From the NCBI GenBank assembly GCA_029945445.1, contig JAQSCO010000053.1, positions 62,001 through 126,000 on the forward strand: 64,000 nt of DNA. Reading direction: 5' to 3'. This DNA comes from Lacunisphaera sp. GTDB taxonomy: Bacteria; Verrucomicrobiota; Verrucomicrobiia; Opitutales; Opitutaceae. The position numbers were made by a program, and so were the translations under genes. The notes under the pieces are model-generated. The model saw only the letters and a program-made list of their open reading frames with translations, did no database searches and was not told the DNA's origin. Positions within the stretch are counted from its first letter, which is position 1, and every line of letters begins with the position of its first letter. Positions 43,665 through 51,595 of this stretch are shown one piece after another.

Positions 43665-43801
43665 CTCCGGTGAGACTACGGCTGGTCCCCGCCGCCGCAC
43701 AAGCCGCGCAATGTTACAACGCGGTGCGGAAGTGAGGCCGCTCGGTTCGTCACCATTGCCTTTTTTGACATCTGACTTCTGATTTCTGTCATCTGTTACA
43801 C

Positions 43802-44449
43802 ATGTCCGTTCCCACCAAAGAAGCCGCCACCGCCCTCCTCCACCAGCACGTGAAGGACGATTACCAGCGCCATCACGCGCTGATGGTCGCGACCGCCATG
43901 GAGGGCTATGCGCGGCACTTCGCGGCCGCCTCGCTTCGCGGGCCAGCGTCACCCCAACTCACCCACCTGCGGAATTCGGCGCCGGCGTTTGACGCGAGCG
44001 CGGCCCCGCTCCCGCCCGCCGTGCAGGACGATCCGCTGCTGTGGTATGTCACGGGCCTGCTCCACGACATCGATTACGAGGAGCATCCCGCCGCGCACCC
44101 CGGCCCCTCGCTGCAATGGTTCAAGGAGTGGGGTTATCCCGACGGTCTCATCCACGCGGTCGAGGCCCACGCCTACGGCTACCACGGCTTCACCACGCTC
44201 CCGCAGACCAAACTCGCCGCCGCGCTCGTCGCGTGCGACGAGATCAGCGGCATTTTCTACGCCTACCGGAAGATGAACCCCGTCCGCTACGGCGAGATGA
44301 AGGCCGGCTCCATCAAGAAGAAGTTCAAGGACCACACCTTCGCCGCGAAGATCGACCGCGCCACCATCCAGCTCGGTTGCGACGCGCTCGGGGTCGACCT
44401 CGACACGCACATCGCGAATCTCATCCACTTTCTGGCCGCGGTTGCGTGA
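43802..44449 (+). CDS. HD-domain protein (putative phosphohydrolase)
   Basis: 215 residues from ATG at 43802. The HD motif is His88-Asp89 in LLWYVTGLLHDIDYEEHP; an upstream His (HHALMVATAMEGYARHF) and downstream His (AVEAHAYGYHGF) and Asp (VACDEISGIFYAY) complete a typical metal site. The final third has KKKFKDHTFAAKIDRATI. This resembles the small HDIG-type hydrolases that act on nucleotides, but the substrate is unknown. No membrane segment or partner domain. Solitary gene. Confidence 0.88.
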   Translation: MSVPTKEAATALLHQHVKDDYQRHHALMVATAMEGYARHFAAASLRGPASPQLTHLRNSAPAFDASAAPLPPAVQDDPLLWYVTGLLHDIDYEEHPAAHPGPSLQWFKEWGYPDGLIHAVEAHAYGYHGFTTLPQTKLAAALVACDEISGIFYAYRKMNPVRYGEMKAGSIKKKFKDHTFAAKIDRATIQLGCDALGVDLDTHIANLIHFLAAVA

Positions 44450-44656
44450 AGCGAGCGCCGGGGACATGCGCCCCGGCGCAGGCCGGGGGACGAACTCCAG
44501 GACCCCGGCGCGGGGCACCGGGGCGGCCGTAGGCCGCAACGGTTTTCACCTCACGGGAATGGTTTTGCGGTTTCCCTTCCCTGTGGGCCCCCGACCCTGA
44601 TCGATCGCTGCCTATATAGATAGCTATTGCGCCTTCCCCGCCGTATCGTCTGGGCG

Positions 44657-45991
44657 ATGCCCCTGCCCCAAAGCCAGCAGTTAGCCGCCCTTAGTGGCTA
44701 CTTTGCCGCGCGCCGGGAAGCCATCCTGCTGGCGTGGCGGAAGGAAGACCGGGCTGATCCCGATCAAACCACCGGGCGTTCGCTCACCGTCGGCCAGTTC
44801 CTCGACCATATTCCCGAAATGCTCGACGCCTTCGAATACCGGCTGCGCTCGCGCCCGGGCGGGTCGAACGCCCAGGCCGCGGAGGACGACAAGAAGGAGG
44901 AAGGGGTGAAACACGGCCTGCACCGCTGGCAGCAGGGTTACCGCCTGCAGGAACTCATCAACGAATGCGGCCATCTGCAGCTCTCCTTGTTTGAGGAACT
45001 GGTGCGCATCGCCGCCGCGCACCCCGAGCTGGAACGCGAGACGCTGCTGGAGGCGAACCGCCAGATCATGGCGCTCGTCAACGACACGGTCAGCGAAAGC
45101 GCCGGCCAATACGAGCGCATGCAGCAGGCGGAGTCCGCCGGCCATGTGGGCGATCTCCGCGGCGCACTGGCGAGCGTCAAGGAAATCGAGCGCCACCGCT
45201 CCACCCTCCTCCATCAGGTCGTCCACGATCTCAAAAGCGATGTCCTCGGCGTGAACCTCGCCGCCACGTTGCTCGATCGGCCCGCCATGCCCGAGACCGC
45301 CCGCACCGAATCCACGACCTACCTGAAGCAGGCCGTGTCGGGGTTGAACACGATGCTGGAGGAGCTGATGCAACTCGCCCGGCTGCAAGCCGGCCAGGAA
45401 ACCCGGAAAATCTCCCCCTTCGACGCCGCCGCCCTGCTCACCGAGCTCTGTGCGGCCCACCAGCCCTTCGCCCTGGACCGCCAGCTGTTCCTCGGCGTGC
45501 AGGGTCCGGCCACCCTGGTGGTCGAGGGCGATGGCGAAAAAACCCGCCGCCTGGCGAAGAATCTTCTGGGCAACGCCCTCAAATACACGCCCTGCGGCGG
45601 AGTCGATGTGACCTGGGGCGAGGAAAAGGAAACCTGGTGGCTGATGGTGAAGGACACCGGCCCCGGCATGCTCTCGGGCGCGGGCGCGCCGCTCGTGACC
45701 GGTCTGCAGGAAGCCACCGCCAGCGCCAAGGAGTCGGACGACAAAACCGCCGCCGGCCAGGACGAAGCCTCGCAGGTGCTGTCGGCGCCGTGGGATGTCG
45801 ACTCCGCCGCGGCCCCCTCCCTCCACCAGCCCGGTGAAGGCATCGGCCTTTCCATCGTGAAACGTCTGTGCGAGCTGCTCGATGCCAGCATCGAGATCGC
45901 CAGCTCCGGGGAAACCGGCACGACTTTCCGCGTCGTGTTTCCCCGCCGCTACCGCCTCCCGCCGCCTGAGGCGAAGGCGAGCCAACCCTAA
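44657..45991 (+). CDS. Sensor histidine kinase with RsbRD-type N-terminal domain
   Basis: 444 residues from ATG at 44657 (44627 is in frame but lacks a good start). The first ~160 residues resemble the RsbRD_N/DUF-type helical domain (YFAARREAILLAWRKEDRAD, VKHGLHRWQQGYRLQELINE). The DHp helix carries His190 in LLHQVVHDLKSDVLG. The ATPase domain has N-box NLLGNALKYTPCGG, DTGPGM and GEGIGLSIVKRLCELL. Between the last two is an unusually long, acidic lid (about 340-395). No membrane segment, so soluble. There is no response regulator beside it, so an orphan kinase. Confidence 0.92.
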   Translation: MPLPQSQQLAALSGYFAARREAILLAWRKEDRADPDQTTGRSLTVGQFLDHIPEMLDAFEYRLRSRPGGSNAQAAEDDKKEEGVKHGLHRWQQGYRLQELINECGHLQLSLFEELVRIAAAHPELERETLLEANRQIMALVNDTVSESAGQYERMQQAESAGHVGDLRGALASVKEIERHRSTLLHQVVHDLKSDVLGVNLAATLLDRPAMPETARTESTTYLKQAVSGLNTMLEELMQLARLQAGQETRKISPFDAAALLTELCAAHQPFALDRQLFLGVQGPATLVVEGDGEKTRRLAKNLLGNALKYTPCGGVDVTWGEEKETWWLMVKDTGPGMLSGAGAPLVTGLQEATASAKESDDKTAAGQDEASQVLSAPWDVDSAAAPSLHQPGEGIGLSIVKRLCELLDASIEIASSGETGTTFRVVFPRRYRLPPPEAKASQP

Positions 45992-46005
45992 GGCGGGAAA
46001 ATTTC

Positions 46006-46284
46006 ATGCCCGCCCTACCCGACGACCTCCCCGCCTGCGCGGGCTGCGGCCTGTGCTGTCACCTGGTCGTCGAACTCCGGCCCGGGGACCTGATCGCGGA
46101 GGAACTAGTGGCCGTGCGCGAGGGCGTCCGCTGCATGGACCAGCACGCGAACGGCGCCTGCGTCGCCCTCGATCCCGTCACGCGCCTCTGCACGATCTAC
46201 GAAACCCGCCCGCAGACCTGCCGCGACTTCACCCGCGGCGAAGCCCTCTGCCGCCGCACTGTTGCTGAATATTCAGCCCGATAG
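46006..46284 (+). CDS. YkgJ-family cysteine-cluster protein
   Basis: 92 residues from ATG at 46006, 14 bp after the histidine kinase. It has the Cys pattern LPACAGCGLCCHLVVELRPG and a second set RLCTIYETRPQTCRDFTRGE, followed by LCRRTV, giving eight or so Cys that would bind zinc or an Fe-S cluster. Role unknown in this family (UPF0153). Confidence 0.88.
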   Translation: MPALPDDLPACAGCGLCCHLVVELRPGDLIAEELVAVREGVRCMDQHANGACVALDPVTRLCTIYETRPQTCRDFTRGEALCRRTVAEYSAR

Positions 46285-46330
46285 TTTTTGCCAACGGTCG
46301 GCGGGCCTTCGCAGAGTGGGGGTGAACCCC

Positions 46331-48544
46331 ATGCCGCCTCTGCTGCGCCGCGCTGTCCCGCTTGCCTTCATTCTGCTCGGCCTGACCCTGGCCGCGTCCG
46401 GCGCGGAATACTTTGTTTCCCCCACGGGCCGCGACACCAACACCGGCACTCGGCAGAGTCCCTTCCTCACGCTGGAACGCGCCCGCGACGAGGTCCGCGC
46501 GCAGCGCACGCTCAGGAAAATCTTCGCCGCCGAGGGCCATACGATCTGGCTGCGCGGCGGCACCTACCCGCTCGCCCGCACGTTTGAACTCGGGCCGCGC
46601 GACGCTGGCGTCCCCGCGGCCCCGCTCGTGATCTCCGCGTGCGAAGGCGAGACTGTGCGCCTCACCGGCGGCCTGCCGGTGCCGGTGGCCGCGTTCCAGC
46701 CGGTGCGCGCGACCGCGGTCCTGGCCCGCCTGCCAGCCGAGTCCCGCGGTCATGTGCTGGTCGCCGACCTCCGCGCACTCGGCGTCACCGATTTCGGTAA
46801 ACACCGGCAATTCGGCCACGGCCTGCCCGTCATCCCCTCGCCGATGGAACTTCTCTGGAACGACACCGCGCTGACGCTCGCGCGCTACCCGAACGAGGGC
46901 GCCATCCTCATGGGCGAGGTCATCGATCCGGGGTCGATGCCGCGCAATGGCGACTACTCCAACCGCCCCGGCCGCTTCAAATACACCGACCCGCGCCACG
47001 CGCGCTGGGCCCGCGCCGCCGACGTGTGGCTGCAGGGCTATTTTCATCACGGCTACGCCGACGACAAGATCCGCGTCGCCGCCATCGATCCGACCAAACA
47101 GGAAATCACCCTCGCCTCCCCGCATCTGTATGCCCTCGGCAGCGGCGAGAACTTCAACGCCTACGTGGCGCTCAATCTCCTCGAGGAGCTCGACCAGCCG
47201 GGCGAGTGGTATGTCGATGCCACCGCCGGCCAGCTCTACCTGTGGCCGCCGGGCGACCTCGGGGCCGCGCGCATCGTCGCGACCATCCTCGAGGAGCCGC
47301 TCATCGCCCTGGAGAACACGACCGACTGCCAGCTGCGCAACCTCATCATCGAGGACGGCCGCGGCCTCGGGGTCTATATCGAGGGTGGCGCGCGCAATCG
47401 CGTCACCGGCTGCACCATCCGGAACCTCGGCACGGTCGGGGTGATGCTCGGCCAGGGCGCGCGGCAGGACAACCCGCCGGCGGTCGATGATTATCTCGGC
47501 ACAGCGGTCTCGCGCGATGTCGGTTCCTTCCACGCCCACCTCTACCGCAACACCACCTGGGAGCGGAACGCGGGCCGCGACCACCGCATCGAGCACTGCG
47601 ACATCTACAACACCGGCTCCGGCGGCATCATCCTCGGCGGCGGCAGCAAGAAGAACCTCACCCCGGGTAACAACACCGTCAGCGACTGCCGCATCCACGA
47701 GTTCAGCCGGCGCAACAAGTCCGGCGCGGCGGGCGTGGTGGTCGACGGCTGCGGCAACCACGTGACGCATTGCGAGATCTTCGACGGCGACCTGCAGGCC
47801 ATCATCGTCCACGGCAACGAGCACCTGTTCGACTTCAACCGCATCCACCACGTCGCGCGCAACTCCAACGACGCCTCCGCGTGGTATCTCGGCCGCGACC
47901 CCAGCGATCAGGGCAACGTCGTCCGCGCGAATTTCTTCTCCGACGTCGGCCGGCCCGACCGCAAGTGGACGATGGGGGTTTATTGCGACGATGCCACGTG
48001 CGGCGTGCTCATCGAACAGAACGTCTTCCTCCGCGTCGCCTCCTACGGCTCGGTCTACAGCAACGGCGGGCACGACATCACGGTGCGCAACAATATCTTC
48101 ATCGGCGGCTATGGCCCGGCCTTCCTCCTCAAGTCCATGTGGTATGACTTCGCGATCGACAGCTACACCTACTATTTCGGCCCGAAGGGTATTTATACGA
48201 AGCGGCTCACGCAGGCCGTGGATATCCGCACGCCCCCCTACAGTACGCGCTACCCCGGGCTCCGCGACTGGCTCGACCTGCTGCCCGACGGCCAGACCTA
48301 TGTCGGCATGCGGCCACGGCGGAACACGTTTTCGGAAAACGTCCTCGTCAAGTTCGAGGAGACCTTCCGCCTCGTCGGCCAGCACGCCCAGTGCGACTAC
48401 GGCGACAATTACCTGACCAACGCCGACCCCGGCTTCGTCAACGCCGCGGCGCTCGACTTCCGGCTGCAGGACGATTCGCCCGTTTTCAAGGCGCTCCCGA
48501 AATTCTCGCGCATCCCCTTCGGCGAGATCGGCCCCCGGCCGTGA
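46331..48544 (+). CDS. Secreted right-handed beta-helix protein
   Basis: 737 residues from ATG at 46331. Signal peptide PLAFILLGLTLAASGA. N-terminal motif EYFVSPTGRDTNTGTRQSPF, as in pectate-lyase-like parallel beta-helix proteins, then a beta-sandwich-like insert with WYVDATAGQLYLWPPGDL. The helix coils occupy about 330-600, with repeated short strands such as TTDCQLRNLIIEDGRGLGVY, DHRIEHCDIYNTGSGGIILG and NVVRANFFSDVGR. The right-handed helix fold is common in lyases and glycosidases acting on acidic polysaccharides; no active-site triad is assigned. Confidence 0.88.
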   Translation: MPPLLRRAVPLAFILLGLTLAASGAEYFVSPTGRDTNTGTRQSPFLTLERARDEVRAQRTLRKIFAAEGHTIWLRGGTYPLARTFELGPRDAGVPAAPLVISACEGETVRLTGGLPVPVAAFQPVRATAVLARLPAESRGHVLVADLRALGVTDFGKHRQFGHGLPVIPSPMELLWNDTALTLARYPNEGAILMGEVIDPGSMPRNGDYSNRPGRFKYTDPRHARWARAADVWLQGYFHHGYADDKIRVAAIDPTKQEITLASPHLYALGSGENFNAYVALNLLEELDQPGEWYVDATAGQLYLWPPGDLGAARIVATILEEPLIALENTTDCQLRNLIIEDGRGLGVYIEGGARNRVTGCTIRNLGTVGVMLGQGARQDNPPAVDDYLGTAVSRDVGSFHAHLYRNTTWERNAGRDHRIEHCDIYNTGSGGIILGGGSKKNLTPGNNTVSDCRIHEFSRRNKSGAAGVVVDGCGNHVTHCEIFDGDLQAIIVHGNEHLFDFNRIHHVARNSNDASAWYLGRDPSDQGNVVRANFFSDVGRPDRKWTMGVYCDDATCGVLIEQNVFLRVASYGSVYSNGGHDITVRNNIFIGGYGPAFLLKSMWYDFAIDSYTYYFGPKGIYTKRLTQAVDIRTPPYSTRYPGLRDWLDLLPDGQTYVGMRPRRNTFSENVLVKFEETFRLVGQHAQCDYGDNYLTNADPGFVNAAALDFRLQDDSPVFKALPKFSRIPFGEIGPRP

Positions 48545-48556
48545 GGCGAGGCCCGG

Positions 48557-49069
48557 CTACTCGCCCCGCGCCCGCCCGCCATCCTTGATGGGCTTCACGA
48601 ACTGGTAGTCGATGTCCCACGGGAAGAAGATCCACTTGTTCTGCTTGAACTCCTTCACGCAGGTGTCGACGAACGGCCGGCCCGCCGGCTTGGCGTAGAG
48701 CGTGGCGAAGTGCGCCTTCGGCAGCATCTGCCGCACGGCCTGCGCCGTCTTGCCGGTGTCCACCAGGTCGTCGATCAGCAGGAAGCCCGCACCGTCGCCC
48801 GTGACACCCTTCAGCACCTGCACGCCGCCCTGCTGCTGCGCCGGGCCGCCGCTGCCGGCCGCGTAGCTCAGCACGCAGACGGTGTCGATCAGCCGGATCT
48901 CCAACTCGCGCGCCACCAGCGCCGCCGGCACGAGGCCGCCGCGCGTGATAGCGATGATGCCATTCCAAGTGCCCAGATCGTGCAGTTGTTGGGACAGGTA
49001 GCGTGCATCGCGGTGCAGCTCCGGCCAGGAAATCACAATTTCATCGGTGTAACGTGAGGGGTCGCCCAT
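48557..49069 (-). CDS. gpt: Xanthine-guanine phosphoribosyltransferase
   Basis: 170 residues from ATG at 49069; a longer reading to 49333 overlaps the small membrane protein gene and terminator. It matches E. coli Gpt motif for motif: WNGIIAITRGGLVPAALVAR, IDTVCVLSYA, the PRPP loop GFLLIDDLVDTGKTAQAVRQ, HFATLYAKPAGRPFVD and the C-terminal WIFFPWDIDYQFV. It salvages guanine, xanthine and perhaps hypoxanthine to their nucleotides. The loop between strands has a GGPAQQQGG insertion. Its own start is downstream of a terminator, so it has its own promoter. Confidence 0.95.
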   Translation of the reverse strand: MGDPSRYTDEIVISWPELHRDARYLSQQLHDLGTWNGIIAITRGGLVPAALVARELEIRLIDTVCVLSYAAGSGGPAQQQGGVQVLKGVTGDGAGFLLIDDLVDTGKTAQAVRQMLPKAHFATLYAKPAGRPFVDTCVKEFKQNKWIFFPWDIDYQFVKPIKDGGRARGE

Positions 49070-49116
49070 GGCCGAGCCTGCCTCCGGCAGCGGTCCGCGC
49101 CAACTGGAATTGGCAC

Positions 49117-49151
49117 AAAAAAACCGCCCCGGGAGTTTCCCCCCGGGGCGG
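49117..49151 (-). terminator. Rho-independent terminator of the 30-residue membrane protein gene
   Basis: On the minus strand, CCGCCCCGGG pairs perfectly with CCCGGGGCGG (49142-49151 with 49124-49133) over an 8-nt loop, followed by seven T. It lies between the small gene and gpt. Confidence 0.92.
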
Positions 49152-49164
49152 CGTCGTTTACTTT

Positions 49165-49257
49165 TTAGTAGGTGCGTTTCCGGCGATCGGTGCTGGCCAT
49201 GAGGTAAATCATGACCGCAGCGAACCAGGACACACCAATGGTGGCGATAGTCAGCAT
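49165..49257 (-). CDS. 30-residue single-pass membrane protein
   Basis: 30 residues from ATG at 49257, preceded by AAAAGGAGACGAACGTC, a strong ribosome-binding site with a 9-nt spacing. The sequence is MLTIATIGVSWFAAVMIYLM, then ASTDRRKRTY: one membrane helix and a basic tail, so an N-out topology is favoured. It has a terminator of its own 14 bp after the stop. Similar in size to CydX, CcoQ or KdpF-type accessory subunits, but matching none of them. Confidence 0.8.
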   Translation of the reverse strand: MLTIATIGVSWFAAVMIYLMASTDRRKRTY

Positions 49258-49595
49258 GACGTTCGTCTCCTTTTATAGCTGCTTGAGGCAGCGGTATGGG
49301 CCCGTTCCCACCCAGCAGGTCAGGGCATTTCAATCAACTATTGGAAGGGCACCAGCCCCTCCCACGAGCGCATAAGGTGTAGGCCTGAATCCCAAGCGCA
49401 AGTGTCGCGAAGGTAAATTTTTTATCGTTCTCCATGAATGGCTAACGTAGTTTTTTAACAACCATCCGATGCGAAAATGAATACAGAGCCTTGAGCTTCC
49501 GCATCTGCCGCGGAACCCTTTTACAATTCCTCCGAAGATCAGGGTCCCGCCAAACTAAAGGTCGCCAGTGCCGGGATGTCTGTCCCTATGGCGGC
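49258..49595. other. Intergenic region between the small membrane gene and engB
   Basis: 338 bp. Adjacent to the small gene is a hairpin GCTGC-TTGA-GGCAGC in its leader. On the plus strand the last ~100 bp are a leader of engB. No gene, riboswitch or convincing promoter found; AT-rich near 49420-49460, which may hold promoters in both directions. Confidence 0.4.
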
Positions 49596-50186
49596 ATGAA
49601 GATCAAGTCGGCCACCTTTGAGACGAGCGCGCCCAATCTGGAGGCCGCGCCGCGGCTGGCCCTGCCGGAGTTCGCCTTCATCGGCCGGTCCAACGTCGGC
49701 AAGTCCTCGCTCCTCAACCTGCTCGCCGAGAAGCGCGACCTCGCCCGCGTGTCCGACCTGCCCGGCAAGACGCGCCTGCTGAACTTCTATACCATCAACC
49801 TGAACTGGCGGCTGGTGGATCTGCCGGGCTACGGCTACGCGCATATCGCCAAGTCGGAGCGCGCCGAGTTCAACCAGGCGGTCGCGGAATATATCCAGGG
49901 CCGCGAGAACCTCCGGGGCGTCTTCGTGCTGATCGACTCGCGCCTCGAGCCGCAGGCGATCGACCTGGACTTCCTCGAGTGGCTGGTGGGCACCGGCGTG
50001 CCGTTCGGGATCATCTTCACGAAAATCGACAAGCAGTCGCTGTCGCAGACGCAGGCGAGTATCGCGCGGTTTACCAAGGGGGCGGCACTCGGCGAGCTCG
50101 ATCCGGCGCCCAGGCTCTTCGCCAGCTCGGCGAAGACCAAGGCGGGGCGGACGGATATCCTGAAATATATCGAGATGAAATTGTAG
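49596..50186 (+). CDS. engB: Ribosome biogenesis GTPase EngB (YihA/YsxC)
   Basis: 196 residues from ATG at 49596. G1 FIGRSNVGKSSLLNLLA (Lys36), the switch I PGKTRLLNFYTIN, G3 LVDLPGYGYAHI, G4 FTKIDKQS and G5 ASSAKTKAG are all in place. The start corresponds to MKIKSATFETSAPNLEAAPR. EngB is an essential GTPase for large ribosomal subunit assembly in most bacteria. Own transcription unit. Confidence 0.96.
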   Translation: MKIKSATFETSAPNLEAAPRLALPEFAFIGRSNVGKSSLLNLLAEKRDLARVSDLPGKTRLLNFYTINLNWRLVDLPGYGYAHIAKSERAEFNQAVAEYIQGRENLRGVFVLIDSRLEPQAIDLDFLEWLVGTGVPFGIIFTKIDKQSLSQTQASIARFTKGAALGELDPAPRLFASSAKTKAGRTDILKYIEMKL

Positions 50187-50313
50187 GACGGGGCCGCCGA
50201 TCGTCTCCGCGCAAATGGTGGAACCCGGCCTCTGTGGACGGGTTTGTTGGCGCCCCGCGGAAGCAAACGCGTCCGAAGGCCGCGTTCCGCCGCGACAACC
50301 GCCTGAACCCGGC

Positions 50314-50739
50314 TCAGGCGAGCGTCGCCGCGAGCGTGACCTTGGCGTTGAGCAGCCGCGAGATCGGGCAACCCGCCTTGGCCGCCGCGGCAATCTCGTT
50401 GAATTTCGTGGCGTCGATTCCCGGGACCTTCGCCGTGAGCACGAGGTGCGACGCGGTGACGGTCCAGCCCGCGGGCGGGACATTGTCGAGGCTGACCTCG
50501 GCGGTGACCTCGAGCTTGTCCGGCGTGAAACCCGCCTTGCCGAGCTCGGCGGACAGTGCCATCGCGAAGCAGCCGGAGTGGGCCGCGGCGATGAGTTCCT
50601 CGGGATTGGTGCCGGCGCCCGACTCGAAGCGGGAGCCGAAGGAATATTCCGTGTGCTTCAACGCCCCACCGGGAGAGGTGAGCGTGCCTTTGCCGGTTTT
50701 GAGGGAGCCTTGCCAGACAGCGGATGCGGTGCGTTTCAT
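50314..50739 (-). CDS. OsmC/Ohr-family peroxidase
   Basis: 141 residues from ATG at 50739 (an ATG eight codons upstream at 50763 is possible). Begins KRTASAVWQGSLKTGKGTLT. The two redox Cys are in AAAHSGCFAMALSAEL and AKAGCPISRLL, spaced as in OsmC. FGSRFESGAGTNPEELIAAA is the catalytic-Arg/Glu-type segment. It reduces organic hydroperoxides in the cytoplasm. Follows engB convergently at 128 bp. Confidence 0.94.
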   Translation of the reverse strand: MKRTASAVWQGSLKTGKGTLTSPGGALKHTEYSFGSRFESGAGTNPEELIAAAHSGCFAMALSAELGKAGFTPDKLEVTAEVSLDNVPPAGWTVTASHLVLTAKVPGIDATKFNEIAAAAKAGCPISRLLNAKVTLAATLA

Positions 50740-50807
50740 AATGGTGAGGGGTTGCGCCGTCATTGAAACCACCCGCGCGCGCAAAGCAAATGCGCCCTCG
50801 CCCCGCC

Positions 50808-51332
50808 CTACGCCTTCACCAGGCAGCAGTGCTTGTATTTCTTCCCGCTGCCGCAGGGGCACGGGTCGTTGCGGCCGACCTTCGGCGCGCTGGACTTGAA
50901 CGGCGCCGGGCCGAGCCGGGCCTCGCGGGTGTAGAGCCACGCGCCGTTGGCGCGGTGGAACTCCGCCTTCTCGTGCAGGACCTTCTCGACGCCCTCCTCC
51001 GTGCCGTAGGCGGAGAAATCAACGAAGGACTTGTCCGGGTGATCGGCGACCACCTCGTGGCTGTGCACGACGAGCTTCGTCCACGTCATGGCGGGCTCGC
51101 CCGCCTCGACGACATAAGGCTTGCCCGCCGTCGGGGCGTAAGTGTCGTGCAGGAACTTGAAATTGTGCGCCACGTGCGCCGTGAAGCGCGCGCGCATCAG
51201 CTGCTCGGCGGTCGCCGCAACCTTTGCGCCGGTGTGGACCGGCTCGCAGCAGGCCTCGAACAATTGGCCGCTGCCGCAGGGGCAGGGCTGGCCGCGTTTC
51301 GGTTTGTGGTCCGGAGTGGCAGCTGAAGGCAT
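50808..51332 (-). CDS. YchJ-family protein (UPF0225) with two SEC-C motifs
   Basis: 174 residues from ATG at 51332. N-terminal zinc motif [17 protein letters not shown] and C-terminal [18 protein letters not shown], flanking the NTF2-like middle ([40 protein letters not shown]). The double SEC-C layout is that of YchJ. SEC-C motifs bind zinc and often mediate SecB-type or RNA/protein contacts. Function unknown. Confidence 0.93.
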   Translation of the reverse strand: MPSAATPDHKPKRGQPCPCGSGQLFEACCEPVHTGAKVAATAEQLMRARFTAHVAHNFKFLHDTYAPTAGKPYVVEAGEPAMTWTKLVVHSHEVVADHPDKSFVDFSAYGTEEGVEKVLHEKAEFHRANGAWLYTREARLGPAPFKSSAPKVGRNDPCPCGSGKKYKHCCLVKA

Positions 51333-51424
51333 CCTCCAGACCTAGCGTGGGCCCGGGTGTGAAAGCGAGGGGAAACCTGCCGCGGGTTGACTCCCGGCCC
51401 GGCCCGCGTCGTAAATCACCCTTC

Positions 51425-51589
51425 ATGAAGAAGCCCACCGCCGAGGAGCGCCAGCGCCAGTGCACCCGCAAGCGGCGCTACCGGACGCAAGGCGACGCGC
51501 TTGACGCCGCCGTGCTCGCCGGCGTGGCCGGCGAGCGCAGCGCTTACCGCTGCGCGCTCTGCGGTCTCTGGCACCTGACCTCGCGCTGA
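51425..51589 (+). CDS. Small Cys-containing protein
   Basis: 54 residues from ATG at 51425, six bp before the SNF2 gene start. MKKPTAEERQRQCTRKRRYR, then QGDALDAAVLAGVAGERS and YRCALCGLWHLTSR. A Cys at residue 13 and a CxxC with following His near the C-terminus suggest a small zinc knuckle. Co-transcription with the helicase is likely, so it may assist nucleic-acid or protein binding. Confidence 0.75.
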   Translation: MKKPTAEERQRQCTRKRRYRTQGDALDAAVLAGVAGERSAYRCALCGLWHLTSR

Positions 51590-51595
51590 CCGCCC

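Noticed and set aside
46229-48385. A 718-codon minus-strand frame
   Set aside because: Antisense shadow of the beta-helix gene; no motif in it.
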